A stretch of DNA of 64,000 nucleotides, taken from Streptomyces flavotricini (GTDB lineage Bacteria > Actinomycetota > Actinomycetes > Streptomycetales > Streptomycetaceae). Positions 9,010 through 20,180 of this stretch are shown here, piece by piece. The stretch lies in contig NZ_JAINUL010000001.1 in assembly GCF_020639365.1 (NCBI RefSeq), forward strand, positions 4,717,745 to 4,781,744, in the 5' to 3' direction. Both the position numbers and the translations under genes were made by a program. Positions within the stretch are counted from its first letter, which is position 1; every line of letters begins with the position of its first letter. The notes below the pieces were generated by a model, which was given only the letters and a program-made list of their open reading frames with translations, made no database searches and was not told the origin of the DNA.

Positions 9010-9327
9010 TCAGTGGGCCTCGTTGTACGCCGCGTACACCCGCTTCGGGATGCGGCCGCGCGGCGGCACGTCGAGGCTGTTGGACCGGGCCCAGGCGCGG
9101 ACGACCGCCGGGTCCGGGGCCAGCGAGGTGTGCTTGTAGGTCTTCCCGGAACGGGCCTGCCGGCGCCCGGCCGCCACGAAGGGCGCGAGGCTCTTCCGCA
9201 GTTTCTTTGCGTTGGCCAGATTGAGATCGATCTCGTACGACTTACCGTCCAGGCCGAACGTGACCGTTTCCGCCGCTTCCCCGCCGTCGATGTCGTCGGA
9301 GATCGTGACTACTACGCGATGCGCCAC
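9010..9327 (-). CDS. lsrL: Lsr2-family nucleoid-associated protein (LsrL type)
   Basis: This 105-residue H-NS-like DNA-bridging protein has an N-terminal dimerisation domain (HRVVVTISDDIDGG, then ETVTFGLDGKSYEIDL). A basic linker follows, then a C-terminal DNA-binding domain with the AT-hook-like RGR in SLDVPPRGRIPKRVYAAY. GTG 9327 is chosen because the family starts M-A-x-R-V-V-V and an AAGGGA site lies upstream; the open frame runs further but is not protein-like. Location beside purS matches the second Lsr2 paralogue (LsrL, SCO4076) of S. coelicolor rather than the main Lsr2. Lsr2 proteins silence AT-rich horizontally acquired DNA. Confidence 0.92.
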   Translation of the reverse strand: MAHRVVVTISDDIDGGEAAETVTFGLDGKSYEIDLNLANAKKLRKSLAPFVAAGRRQARSGKTYKHTSLAPDPAVVRAWARSNSLDVPPRGRIPKRVYAAYNEAH

Positions 9328-9656
9328 GGATATCGGTCCCTTCGCGCGACGCCGCCCACCCGTCGGGACGTGCGGTGATGTCGCCTGTGTGGATGTTTCG
9401 GAGCAATGCGTGATTCTGCTGGAATCCTGATGGAATCCTTTGTATCGCGATTCCCATTGCATTGCGAAGCCCAGTTAATTGTCTCCGCGTGTCCCGCCGC
9501 AATCCCGGGTGCGTGTTTTTCCGGTGGATTTTGCGAAGCGTTGGTGAAGCCGAAACGGGGGGTCGGAGGCGCCCGAAGGATATCTACCCGCGTAGAAATT
9601 TCGGCCGGGTACGCTGAGGGAACCGCCTTCGCACCAACCACCCATCGGGAGTGCCA
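9328..9656. promoter_or_regulatory. Divergent lsrL-purS control region
   Basis: This is a 329-bp non-coding gap between divergent genes. Its middle (about 9395-9540) is visibly more AT-rich than anything nearby and has a direct repeat TGGAATCC (twice within 20 bp), the type of DNA that Lsr2 proteins bind. A short inverted repeat TCTAC-CCGC-GTAGA (9583-9596) and a possible -10 TACGCT (9610-9615) precede purS. No ORF in it looks like protein. Confidence 0.5.
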
Positions 9657-9902
9657 GTGGCACGCGTCGTAGTCGACGTCATGCTCAAGCCGGAGATCCT
9701 CGACCCTCAGGGCCAGGCGGTGCAGCGTGCACTGCCGCGCCTGGGCTTCGAGGGCATCGCCGACGTCCGCCAGGGGAAGCGCTTCGAACTGGAAGTGGAG
9801 GGACCGGTCGACCAGGCCGCCCTCGACCGCATCCACAAGATGGCCGAAACGTTCCTCGCCAACACCGTCATCGAAGACTTCACCGTGAAGGTCGAGGCCT
9901 GA
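9657..9902 (+). CDS. purS: Phosphoribosylformylglycinamidine synthase subunit PurS
   Basis: This small (81-residue) structural subunit of FGAM synthetase bridges PurQ and PurL. The sequence ARVVVDVMLKPEILDPQGQAV and the block LGFEGIADVRQGKRFEL are standard PurS. I choose GTG 9657 because GGGAG lies 6 bp upstream; an in-frame GTG at 9651 overlaps that ribosome site. It is followed by purQ after 2 bp and purL by overlap, so the three subunits are made stoichiometrically from one message. Confidence 0.95.
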   Translation: MARVVVDVMLKPEILDPQGQAVQRALPRLGFEGIADVRQGKRFELEVEGPVDQAALDRIHKMAETFLANTVIEDFTVKVEA

Positions 9903-9904
9903 CG

Positions 9905-10605
9905 GTGACCACTCGCATCGGAGTCGTCACGTTCCCCGGAACGCTCGACGACCGTGACTCGCTGCGCGCCGTCCGCCTCGCGGGGGCCGAGCCCGTCTCG
10001 CTGTGGCACCGCGACAAGGACCTGCACCAGGTCGACGCGGTCGTCCTCGCGGGCGGCTTCTCCTACGGGGACTACCTGCGCGCCGGAGCCATCTCCCGGT
10101 TCTCGCCGGTGATGGAGACCATCATCGAGCAGGCCAAGGCCGGCATGCCGGTCCTCGGCATCTGCAACGGCTTCCAGATCCTCACCGAGGCCCACCTGCT
10201 GCCGGGGGCGATGCTCCGGAACAACCACCTGCACTTCATCTGCCGCGAGCAGAAGCTGCGGGTGGAGAACGCGGAGACCGCGTGGACCGGCGACTACACC
10301 GCCGGCCAGGAGATCTCCGTACCGCTCAAGAACATGGACGGCCGGTACGTGGCCGACGAGCACGTCCTCGACGAGCTCGAGGCCGAAGGCCGCGTGGCCT
10401 TCCGGTACGCGGTCGACGGCGAAGCCGCCGACGGGTACGGCAACCCGAACGGGTCGCTGCGCGACATCGCCGGCATCACCAACGCCGCGGGCAACGTGGT
10501 CGGCCTCATGCCGCACCCCGAGCACGCGGTCGAGCCGCTGATCGGGACGGGCCGCACCGACGGCCTCCCGTTCTTCACCTCGGTCCTGAAGAAGCTGGTC
10601 TCCGC

Positions 10606-10609
<4 letters not shown>
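9905..10609 (+). CDS. purQ: Phosphoribosylformylglycinamidine synthase subunit PurQ (glutaminase)
   Basis: This 234-residue class I glutamine amidotransferase supplies ammonia for FGAR to FGAM. The nucleophile is Cys87 in PVLGICNGFQ, and the catalytic His/Glu pair lies in LMPHPEH near the C-terminus. GVVTFPGTLDDRD and GGFSYGDYLRAG are family signatures. The start is GTG 9905, 2 bp after the purS stop. The stop overlaps the purL ATG (ATGA), indicating translational coupling. Confidence 0.97.
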
Positions 10610-12855
<2,246 letters not shown>

Positions 12856-12870
12856 TCCCGCGCTCGTTCC

Positions 12871-12914
12871 CGAGCCCCCGTCCGGAGACTTCGAGTCCTC
12901 CGGGCGGGGGCTCG
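12871..12914 (+). terminator. Terminator of the purSQL operon
   Basis: This is a long stem with arms GAGCCCCCG-T-CCGGA-GAC and GTC-CTCCGG-G-CGGGGGCTC closed by a 5-base loop (TTCGA). It has small internal mismatches and no U-tract. Confidence 0.8.
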
Positions 12915-12992
12915 GGCGTTGGCGGGTGCGTCCGGTGCCGTGCGGTGTTGCGCGCCCGGTCCGTTGTCGGCCCCGGCGGATAGGGTCGGGCC

Positions 12993-13784
12993 ATGCCACC
13001 CGCCAAGAAGAGGGCGCGTACCTACGACGCCGTGAAGATCCGGGCCGCGGTCACCGCGCAGTTCGGGCATGTGAGCGATGCCGTCAGGGAGTTGGACGAG
13101 GAGCAGCTCGCGCGGCCCAGCGGGGTCGGGGAGTGGAGCGTCGCGGAACTCGCCGCGCACATCGCGTGGATCGCGCACTCGCTGGCCGCCGGACTGGCCC
13201 GGCCCCCGGCCGCCGTGCCGGAACTGACGGCCGTCGAGTGGCCCTTCGCCACCGCGTCCCTCGCGGGGAAGATCGCCGAGGCGGCCAGGGAGACCCTGGG
13301 CGGCGCCCCGCTGACCGAGCTGTACGAGCGCGCCGGCGCCCGTATGGCCGAGGAGCTGGCCGCGAACCCGGGCGGCCGGGTGATGGACCTGTGGATCGGG
13401 GACATGACCCTGGCCGACTTCCTGGTCACCCGCACCGTGGAGCTCGTGGTCCACACCGACGACCTCAACCGGGCGGTCGGGGCGGACGTCCCGATCGACC
13501 GGCAGGCCCTGGCGGCCTGTACGCGGCTGCTCGCGGACGCCCTCGCGCTGAAGGCCCCGGGCGGCTCGGTGGAGGTACGGATCCCGCCGTTCGCCGTGGT
13601 CCAGTGCATCGAGGGGCCCCGGCACACCCGCGGCACCCCGCCGAACGTGGTGGAGACGGATCCGCTGACCTGGATCCGGCTGGCCACGGGGCGTACGGAC
13701 TGGGCCGCGGCCGTGGAGAACGCGCAGGTCAGAGCCAGTGGCGAGCGGGCCGACCTGTCGGCGCTGCTCCCGGTCATGAGCTGA
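12993..13784 (+). CDS. MDMPI-N / sterol-carrier-like family protein
   Basis: This 263-residue protein has an N-terminal DinB/maleylpyruvate-isomerase-like helical bundle (IRAAVTAQFGHVSDAVREL, GVGEWSVAELAAHIAWI) with the His of ELAAHIAW in the usual metal-site position. The segment VTRTVELVVHTDDLNRAVG supplies the second conserved His. The C-terminal third (DPLTWIRLATGRTDW) resembles the SCP2-like tail seen in actinobacterial members. These proteins are often mycothiol-dependent, but substrates are rarely known. ATG 12993 is supported by length. It is conserved downstream of purL in streptomycetes (remembered synteny). Confidence 0.7.
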   Translation: MPPAKKRARTYDAVKIRAAVTAQFGHVSDAVRELDEEQLARPSGVGEWSVAELAAHIAWIAHSLAAGLARPPAAVPELTAVEWPFATASLAGKIAEAARETLGGAPLTELYERAGARMAEELAANPGGRVMDLWIGDMTLADFLVTRTVELVVHTDDLNRAVGADVPIDRQALAACTRLLADALALKAPGGSVEVRIPPFAVVQCIEGPRHTRGTPPNVVETDPLTWIRLATGRTDWAAAVENAQVRASGERADLSALLPVMS

Positions 13785-13830
13785 GCCGCCCCGCGTGGAA
13801 CCGGTGCCGCACGGGATCCGTCCCAGGGGC

Positions 13831-14643
13831 ATGCGAACGCCACGGCACCTCCCCGTCGCCCTCGTCGCCCTCGTGACCCTGGCCGCAGCCACCGCCTGCA
13901 GTGACGGCGGTCCGCGCGGCACGCTCCCCGGCCACGGCTCGGCCGGGACCTGGTTCGTCCAGAGCCTGACCACGGGCGGTAAGACCCTCACGGCGCCGCC
14001 CGTCGCCCAGGTCCGCTTCCCGGCGTCCGAATCCGACCGGGCCACCGGAAACTACGGCTGCAACGGGTTCATCGCGAAGGTCACGTACGACGGCCCGGGC
14101 GCCATCACCGTGGAGCCGGGCTCCACCACCGCGATGGCCTGCGAGAACACGGAGTTCGAGACCGCCTTTTCGAAGCTGCTCACCGGCCGTCTGGCGGTCG
14201 AGCACCAGACGGGCCGGCTCACCCTGAAGACCGCCGACGGGAGCACCATCGCGATGAGCTCGGAACCCCCGGCTCCGGACGCCCCGCTCACCGCCACCGC
14301 GTGGACGGTGACCTCCCTGCTCAGCGGCGAAACCGCCGCCTCCGTACCGGCCGGGGCGGCCGGCAAGGCCGTCTTCACGATCGCCCCCGACGGCGCCGCG
14401 AGCGGCAGCCTCGGCTGCAACCGCTTCAGTGCCAAGGCGGCCGTCGAGGGCCCCAAGGTCTCCTTCGGCCCGCTGACCAGCACCCGGATGGCCTGCCAGG
14501 GCCCGCAGGGCGAGCTGGAGGCGAAGCTGACCGCCCTGTTCGGCAGCGGTCCGCTCGGCTGGAAGGTCCGGGGCGACACCCTGACCCTGACCGCGGCCGA
14601 CGGCAGCGGCCTGACCGCGAAGGCGGCGTCGGCCGCGGAATGA
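13831..14643 (+). CDS. Lipoprotein with two META/HslJ domains
   Basis: This 270-residue predicted lipoprotein has an N-terminal segment RHLPVALVALVTLAAATAC that is a signal peptide with a lipobox ending at Cys23. Two META domains follow. The first contains GTWFVQSL, GNYGCNGF and TTAMAC; the second contains TAWTVTSL, GSLGCNRF and STRMAC. META/HslJ proteins are surface or periplasmic, with roles suggested in stress and antibiotic tolerance. ATG 13831 gives the shortest signal peptide; the frame extends to 13795 without a better ribosome site. It is monocistronic, followed by a decayed sulfatase gene in the opposite direction. Confidence 0.85.
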   Translation: MRTPRHLPVALVALVTLAAATACSDGGPRGTLPGHGSAGTWFVQSLTTGGKTLTAPPVAQVRFPASESDRATGNYGCNGFIAKVTYDGPGAITVEPGSTTAMACENTEFETAFSKLLTGRLAVEHQTGRLTLKTADGSTIAMSSEPPAPDAPLTATAWTVTSLLSGETAASVPAGAAGKAVFTIAPDGAASGSLGCNRFSAKAAVEGPKVSFGPLTSTRMACQGPQGELEAKLTALFGSGPLGWKVRGDTLTLTAADGSGLTAKAASAAE

Positions 14644-14685
14644 CCGGCCGCGAGGCCCTGCACGGCCACCGGTACCCGCCCCCCC

Positions 14686-15179
14686 GGGCGCCTGCCCGGG
14701 TACGGCAGCAGCCCCGCGTCCACCTTCTCCCAGGCCGCGCGCAGCTCTGCCAGCCGGGCCGGCTCCAGGGCCGCCTTGTCGGCCTGTTCGCGGACGTCCC
14801 CGGCCAGGTTGAACAGCCCCGTCCAGCGGGTGGGCCGGGTCCGGCCGGGTCCGGGCCAGCTCCGGCAGGGTCGCCGTCCAGTGCCACAGGCCCCGCGCGT
14901 CGCCGGCCTTGATCCGCCGCTCGACCTCGGCGCTCGCCGCGGTGTCCCCGCAGGTGGCGGAGCCGGAGTAGGCGTCGGTGAAGCGGAGCCCCCGGCGGGC
15001 GAGCCGGTCGAGGTTCGGGGTCTTGATGCGGGGGGAGCCGTACGAGGACAGGTCGGCCCAGCCCAGGTCGTCGCCGAGGGTGAACAGGACGTTCGGGCGC
15101 CGCGAACGCCGGCCGCGGCGGTCGCGCCGACGGCACTTCCGAAGGCCTGGCGGGACAGGTTGCCGTTGGACGAAGACAC
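14686..15179 (-). pseudogene. Decayed secreted sulfatase gene (internal deletion and frameshifts)
   Basis: Read on the minus strand this is a sulfatase relic spread over three frames. Frame A, from GTG 15179, encodes SRQAFGSAVGATAAAG, a signal-like N-terminus. A frameshift near 15105 leads to a second frame with PNVLFTLGDDLGWADLSSYG, then SPRIKTPNLDRLARRGLRF and TDAYSGSATC. That is the alkaline-phosphatase-fold N-terminus up to the Cys of the C-x-P-S-R formylglycine motif, which is itself missing. Most of the body is deleted. After another shift near 14825 the third frame has LFNLAGDVREQADKAAL and ends LLPYPG, a typical sulfatase C-terminus. The gene cannot be functional. Confidence 0.8.
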
Positions 15180-15537
15180 AGGGACTCCGAGGCGCGGCTC
15201 GGCGGCCCCGCCCCGGGCGGGCGCGGGACGGCGCGCGGCACGGCAGGGCGGGGCTCGGCGGAGCGAAAGGGAAAAAGAAGAGGGAGAGTTGTGGCTACGC
15301 GGAACAGCGACAGACGGCGCTCGCGACGCGGACCAGGTCTACGTGGCGGCGCTCGACGAGGGTGACGGAACGGTCACCGAGAGGCTGCTTGGGGCGAGAG
15401 CCTGTACGAATACCTTCGTAGATGTCAACAAAGGCTCCGAATAGCGAGACAGAGTCACGCCGTCACCCTCTGTGCTGTGACATTTCCCGGCCATCCCCAA
15501 TTCGGACCAGTGGTCGATCTCGCCTACACTCGGGAGC
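15180..15537 (+). promoter_or_regulatory. Intergenic region and purF promoter
   Basis: The gap is 358 bp with no convincing gene. The right end carries a plausible promoter for purF: TTCGGA (15501-15506), an 18-bp spacer and TACACT (15525-15530). The predicted start of transcription (about 15537) coincides with the GTG start codon, so the purF message may be leaderless or nearly so. The rest is GC-rich sequence upstream of the dead sulfatase. Confidence 0.5.
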
Positions 15538-17055
15538 GTGCCTCGTGGTGATGGACGACTCAACCACGACCTGCTCCCCGGCGAAAAGGGCCCCCAGGAC
15601 GCTTGCGGCGTCTTCGGTGTCTGGGCTCCGGGTGAAGAGGTCGCCAAGCTCACCTACTTCGGACTGTATGCGTTGCAGCACCGTGGACAAGAGTCCGCGG
15701 GAATCGCTGTGAGCAACGGTTCCCAGATCCTCGTCTTCAAGGACATGGGCCTCGTTTCCCAAGTCTTCGACGAAACCTCTCTCGGCTCGCTCCAGGGTCA
15801 TATCGCGGTCGGTCACGCCCGCTACTCGACCACCGGAGCCTCCGTCTGGGAGAACGCGCAGCCCACTTTCCGCGCGACCGCCCACGGCTCCATTGCCCTG
15901 GGTCACAACGGCAACCTGGTGAACACCGCCGAGCTCGCCGAGATGGTCGCCGACCTCCCCCGTCAGGACGGCCGCGCCACCCAGGTGGCGGCCACCAACG
16001 ACACCGACCTGGTCACCGCCCTGCTGGCCGGCCAGACGGACGACGACGGCAAGCCCCTGACGATCGAGGAGTCGGCCACCAAGGTCCTCCCGAAGGTCAA
16101 GGGCGCCTTCTCGCTCGTGTTCATGGACGAGGGAACCCTCTACACCGCCCGTGACCCGCAGGGCATCCGCCCGCTGGTCCTCGGCCGCCTGGAGCGCGGC
16201 TGGGTGGTCGCGAGTGAGACCGCCGCCCTCGACATCTGCGGCGCCAGCTTCGTCCGCGAGGTCGAGCCGGGCGAGCTCATCGCGATCGACGAGAACGGTC
16301 TGCGCACCTCTCGCTTCGCGGAAGCAAAGCCCAAGGGCTGTGTCTTCGAGTACGTCTACCTGGCGCGCCCGGACACCGACATCGCCGGCCGGAACGTCTA
16401 CCTCTCGCGTGTCGAGATGGGCCGGCGCCTGGCCAAGGAAGCCCCGGTCGACGCCGACCTGGTGATAGCGACACCGGAATCCGGCACGCCCGCCGCCGTC
16501 GGCTACGCCGAGGCCAGCGGGATCCCGTACGGATCCGGCCTGGTCAAGAACGCCTACGTGGGCCGGACCTTCATCCAGCCCTCGCAGACGATCCGCCAGC
16601 TGGGCATCCGGCTGAAGCTCAACCCCCTCAAGGAAGTCATCCGGGGCAAGCGCCTGGTGGTCGTCGACGACTCGATCGTCCGCGGCAACACCCAGCGCGC
16701 CCTGGTCAAGATGCTCCGCGAGGCCGGCGCGGCGGAGGTCCACATCCGGATCTCCTCGCCGCCGGTGAAGTGGCCGTGCTTCTTCGGCATCGACTTCGCC
16801 ACCCGGGCCGAGCTGATCGCCAACGGCATGACGGTCGACGAGATCGCCACGTCGCTCGGCGCGGACTCGCTCTCGTACATCTCGCTCGACTCGATGATCG
16901 AGGCGACGACCATCCAGAAGCCCAACCTCTGCCGTGCCTGCTTCGACGGCGAGTACCCCATGGAGCTGCCCGACCCGCAGCTCCTGGGCAAGCAGCTCCT
17001 GGAGAGCGAGCTGGCCGGCGGCACCGACGCCGCCGACGCGCTCCGGCGCCCGTAG
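15538..17055 (+). CDS. purF: Amidophosphoribosyltransferase
   Basis: This 505-residue enzyme catalyses the first committed purine step (PRPP + glutamine to phosphoribosylamine). A 22-residue propeptide precedes the N-terminal nucleophile Cys23 in DACGVFGVWAPG, which becomes residue 1 after self-cleavage. The glutaminase domain has LQHRGQESAGI and GHNGNLVN. The phosphoribosyltransferase domain carries the PRPP loop VVVDDSIVRGNT. Cysteines in RISSPPVKWPCFFG and NLCRACFDGEYP match iron-sulfur-containing PurF types. GTG 15538 is the only sensible start. purM follows 108 bp downstream in the same direction. Confidence 0.97.
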   Translation: MPRGDGRLNHDLLPGEKGPQDACGVFGVWAPGEEVAKLTYFGLYALQHRGQESAGIAVSNGSQILVFKDMGLVSQVFDETSLGSLQGHIAVGHARYSTTGASVWENAQPTFRATAHGSIALGHNGNLVNTAELAEMVADLPRQDGRATQVAATNDTDLVTALLAGQTDDDGKPLTIEESATKVLPKVKGAFSLVFMDEGTLYTARDPQGIRPLVLGRLERGWVVASETAALDICGASFVREVEPGELIAIDENGLRTSRFAEAKPKGCVFEYVYLARPDTDIAGRNVYLSRVEMGRRLAKEAPVDADLVIATPESGTPAAVGYAEASGIPYGSGLVKNAYVGRTFIQPSQTIRQLGIRLKLNPLKEVIRGKRLVVVDDSIVRGNTQRALVKMLREAGAAEVHIRISSPPVKWPCFFGIDFATRAELIANGMTVDEIATSLGADSLSYISLDSMIEATTIQKPNLCRACFDGEYPMELPDPQLLGKQLLESELAGGTDAADALRRP

Positions 17056-17163
17056 CGCCGCGACCCGCGACCCCGGCTCCACCTGCGCCGGGCCCTGCCT
17101 TTACGAGTGCTTCTCCCAGGGCCCGGCACCACCCGCAGTAACGACACGAAAGCTCTCCCTGTC

Positions 17164-18234
17164 ATGACAGAGAAGACCACCGGTGCCAGCTACGCAGCCG
17201 CGGGCGTGGACATCGAAGCCGGAGACCGCGCGGTCGAACTGATGAAGGAGTGGGTGAAGAAGACGCAGCGCCCCGAGGTCCTCGGCGGCCTCGGCGGATT
17301 CGCCGGCCTCTTCGACGCCTCCGCCCTCAAGCGCTACGAGCGCCCGCTGCTGGCCTCCGCGACCGACGGAGTCGGCACCAAGGTGGACATCGCGCGCCAG
17401 CTCGGCGTGTACGACACCATCGGCCACGACCTCGTCGCGATGGTCATGGACGACATCGTCGTCTGCGGCGCCGAGCCGCTCTTCATGACCGACTACATCT
17501 GCGTGGGCAAGGTCCACCCCGAGCGTGTCGCGGCGATCGTCAAGGGCATCGCCGAGGGCTGCGTCCTCGCCGGCTGCGCCCTGGTGGGCGGCGAGACCGC
17601 CGAGCACCCGGGTCTGCTGGGTCCGGACGACTTCGACGTGGCGGGCGCCGGCACCGGTGTCGTCGAGTACGACCGCCTCCTCGGCGCGGATCGCATCCGT
17701 ACGGGTGACGCCGTCATCGCGATGGCATCGTCCGGCCTTCACTCGAACGGGTACTCGCTGGTCCGGCACGTCCTTTTCGACCGCGCCGGCATGTCGCTCG
17801 ACCAGCACGTGGAGGAGCTCGGCCGGACCCTCGGCGAGGAGCTCCTGGAGCCCACCAAGATCTACTCGCTGGACTGCATGGCTCTCACCCGTACGGCCGA
17901 GGTCCACGCCTACTCGCACATCACCGGCGGCGGACTCGCGGCGAACCTGGCCCGGGTCATCCCGGACCACCTGCACGCCACGGTCGACCGTTCGACCTGG
18001 GCCCCCGGCGCGATCTTCGACCTGGTCGGCAAGGCCGGTCAGGTGGAGCAGCTGGAGCTGGAGAAGACCCTGAACATGGGCGTCGGCATGATGGCCGTGG
18101 TCCCGCAGGAGTCGGTGGACGTGGCGCTGACCGCGCTGGCCGACCGGGGCGTGGACGCCTGGGTCGCGGGAGAGATCCTGGACCGCGAGGACCGTACCGA
18201 GGGCGCGACCCTGACCGGCTCCTACGCGAGCTGA
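17164..18234 (+). CDS. purM: Phosphoribosylformylglycinamidine cyclo-ligase (AIR synthetase)
   Basis: This 356-residue enzyme closes the imidazole ring (FGAM to AIR) with ATP. The family motifs are SYAAAGVDIEAGDRAVELMK at the N-terminus, LASATDGVGTKVDIA, VMDDIVVCGAEPLF, GGETAEHPG, SSGLHSNGYSLVR and HITGGGLAANLAR. The start is ATG 17164; the frame is open upstream but lacks a protein-like sequence. It probably belongs to the purF transcription unit. A 22-bp perfect hairpin ends the unit. Confidence 0.97.
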   Translation: MTEKTTGASYAAAGVDIEAGDRAVELMKEWVKKTQRPEVLGGLGGFAGLFDASALKRYERPLLASATDGVGTKVDIARQLGVYDTIGHDLVAMVMDDIVVCGAEPLFMTDYICVGKVHPERVAAIVKGIAEGCVLAGCALVGGETAEHPGLLGPDDFDVAGAGTGVVEYDRLLGADRIRTGDAVIAMASSGLHSNGYSLVRHVLFDRAGMSLDQHVEELGRTLGEELLEPTKIYSLDCMALTRTAEVHAYSHITGGGLAANLARVIPDHLHATVDRSTWAPGAIFDLVGKAGQVEQLELEKTLNMGVGMMAVVPQESVDVALTALADRGVDAWVAGEILDREDRTEGATLTGSYAS

Positions 18235-18247
18235 GACGGTCGGGGCA

Positions 18248-18294
18248 ACACTGAAACCCGGTCCGGGGCGAGGCCCCGGACCGGGTTTCAGTGT
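18248..18294. terminator. Strong bidirectional terminator between purM and the DUF3073 gene
   Basis: This is a perfect 22-bp inverted repeat (ACACTGAAACCCGGTCCGGG and two more pairs) with a 3-base loop. It is followed on the plus strand by TTGTTG and lies between convergent genes, so it can serve both. Confidence 0.9.
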
Positions 18295-18324
18295 TTGTTG
18301 CTTTCGTGCAGACGCGAAAAAGCG

Positions 18325-18591
18325 TCAAGCGCCGCGACGCTGTGCCGACGGACCGGACTCCTCGTCCTCGTCGTCGTCATCGCTGTTGTACAGATCCGCG
18401 TACTTGGCGTACGGGTCGTCGTCGTCATCCAGATCGTCATCGACTTCGACCGGCTCGCTGACAGGCAGCAGCGGATCCGTCGGCGATGCGCCCAGCTCAT
18501 TGGCCAGACGCGAGAGGTCAGTCCCGCCGCTGTTGTACTTCAGCTGGCGGGCGACCTTTGTCTGCTTGGCCTTGGCCCGGCCGCGCCCCAT
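18325..18591 (-). CDS. DUF3073 family protein
   Basis: This is an 88-residue protein. A basic N-terminus (MGRGRAKAKQTKVARQLKYN) is followed by a long acidic segment rich in Asp (EVDDDLDDDDDPYAKYADLY, then DDDDEDEE). This charge-split architecture defines the actinobacterial DUF3073 family; no function is established. ATG 18591 is certain because MGRGRAKAKQTKVAR is the family start. It sits between purM and vdh as in S. coelicolor (remembered). Basic plus acidic halves suggest nucleic-acid or ribosome association, which is inference. Confidence 0.9.
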   Translation of the reverse strand: MGRGRAKAKQTKVARQLKYNSGGTDLSRLANELGASPTDPLLPVSEPVEVDDDLDDDDDPYAKYADLYNSDDDDEDEESGPSAQRRGA

Positions 18592-18872
18592 GGCTCGACC
18601 CCCTCGGTGACGGGGCTCGACGGCCCCAGAGTCTGACACGCGTTCATGGTTCGGAGCGGGCTCTCCGTGAAGAGACCGTCCGTAGGGGTTTAACGGTACC
18701 TGCTTCCGCGGCCATACGGTACGCCGCCCGCATGACGTGCCCCGGAGCAGGACCAATGAGGCGCCCCGTCCTCGCTGGTCAGCTGCGATTTTAACCCTTT
18801 CCTGGCGGGCGACCCGCCGAAGTGCAGTGAGTTCCGTCTCGCCGCAACCCCGGCGGGCGCACGCAGGGGGTG

Positions 18873-20000
18873 TTACAGGGCCGCGGACGAGCCCTTCGCG
18901 GCCTTCGCCGCGCGGGCGTCCGCCATCCGCTGCTCGGCGATCCGGTCGGCCGCCGCGGCCGGCGGGATGCCGTCCGCCTTCGCACGAGCGAAGATCTCCA
19001 ACGTGGTGTCGAAGATCTTCGTGGCCTTCGCCTTGCAGCGGTCGAAGTCGAAGCCGTGCAGCTCGTCGGCGACCTGGATGACCCCGCCCGCGTTCACCAC
19101 GTAGTCGGGCGCGTAGAGGATCCCGCGGTCCGCGAGGTCCTTCTCCACGCCCGGGTGGGCGAGCTGGTTGTTCGCGGCGCCGCACACGACCTTTGCGGTC
19201 AGGGCCGGTACGGAGTCGTCGTTCAGAGCGCCGCCGAGCGCGCAGGGGGCGTAGATGTCCAGGCCCTCGGTGCGGATCAGCGCGTTCGTGTCGGCCGCGA
19301 CGGTGACCTGCGGGTGCTTGTCGAGGACGCGGCGCAGGGACTCCTCGCGCACGTCCGTGATCACGACCTCGGCGCCGTCCTCCAGGAGGTGCTCGACCAG
19401 GTAGTGGCCGACCTTGCCGACGCCGGCCACGGCGACCTTGCGGCCGCGCAGCGTCGGGTCGCCCCACAGGTGCTGGGCGCTGGCCCGCATGCCCTGGAAG
19501 ACGCCGAAGGCGGTGAGGACCGAGGAGTCGCCGGCGCCGCCGTTCTCGGGGGAGCGGCCGGTCGCCCAGCGGGTCTCACGGGCCACGACGTCCATGTCCG
19601 CCACGTACGTGCCGACGTCGCAGGCCGTGACGTAGCGGCCGCCGAGGGACTCCACGAACCGGCCGTAGGCCAGCAGCAGTTCCTCGGACTTCAGTACGTC
19701 GGGGTCGCCGATGATGACGGCCTTGCCGCCGCCGAGGTCGAGACCGGCGAGGGCGTTCTTGTACGACATGCCGCGCGAGAGGTTCAGCGCGTCGAGGACG
19801 GCCTCCTCGTCCGAGGCGTACGCGTGGAAGCGCGTACCGCCGAGGGCGGGGCCCAGGGCGGTGGAGTGGATCGCGATGACGGCCTTCAGGCCGGAGGCTC
19901 GGTCCTGGCACAGCACGACTTGCTCGTGGCCGCCCTGTTCCGTGCGGAACAGGGTGTGCAGGACGCCGTCGGTCATTTCGGTCACGGTGGTGACTCCCAT
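18873..20000 (-). CDS. vdh: Valine/leucine (Glu/Leu/Phe/Val) dehydrogenase
   Basis: This 375-residue enzyme performs NAD-dependent oxidative deamination of branched-chain amino acids, feeding catabolism and acyl-CoA starter units for polyketides and fatty acids. Catalytic Lys93 lies in LDLGGGKAVIIGDP, and Asp in ACDVGTYV contacts the substrate. The NAD-binding Rossmann motif is VAVAGVGKVGHYL. APCALGGALND and VCGAANNQLA are family signatures. The start is ATG 20000. About 180 bp separate it from a divergent gene. In streptomycetes vdh is reported to be induced by valine; no operator could be assigned here. Confidence 0.95.
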   Translation of the reverse strand: MGVTTVTEMTDGVLHTLFRTEQGGHEQVVLCQDRASGLKAVIAIHSTALGPALGGTRFHAYASDEEAVLDALNLSRGMSYKNALAGLDLGGGKAVIIGDPDVLKSEELLLAYGRFVESLGGRYVTACDVGTYVADMDVVARETRWATGRSPENGGAGDSSVLTAFGVFQGMRASAQHLWGDPTLRGRKVAVAGVGKVGHYLVEHLLEDGAEVVITDVREESLRRVLDKHPQVTVAADTNALIRTEGLDIYAPCALGGALNDDSVPALTAKVVCGAANNQLAHPGVEKDLADRGILYAPDYVVNAGGVIQVADELHGFDFDRCKAKATKIFDTTLEIFARAKADGIPPAAAADRIAEQRMADARAAKAAKGSSAAL

Positions 20001-20180
20001 GGAAGAGATGCGGCGGAATGACGCCCGCCCTGCGGGTGGGGGAGGGCGTGCTGGGAGCAGAGTAAGACCTGCGGGCCGTGTGCAGGTGACCTGTCCGGAG
20101 ATCGGGACGCTCCCGGGGTGCGGGGGCTCCCGCGGGGGGCCCGGCGAGTAGCTCCCGGCGGGGCGGGGGAGTACGAGAGC

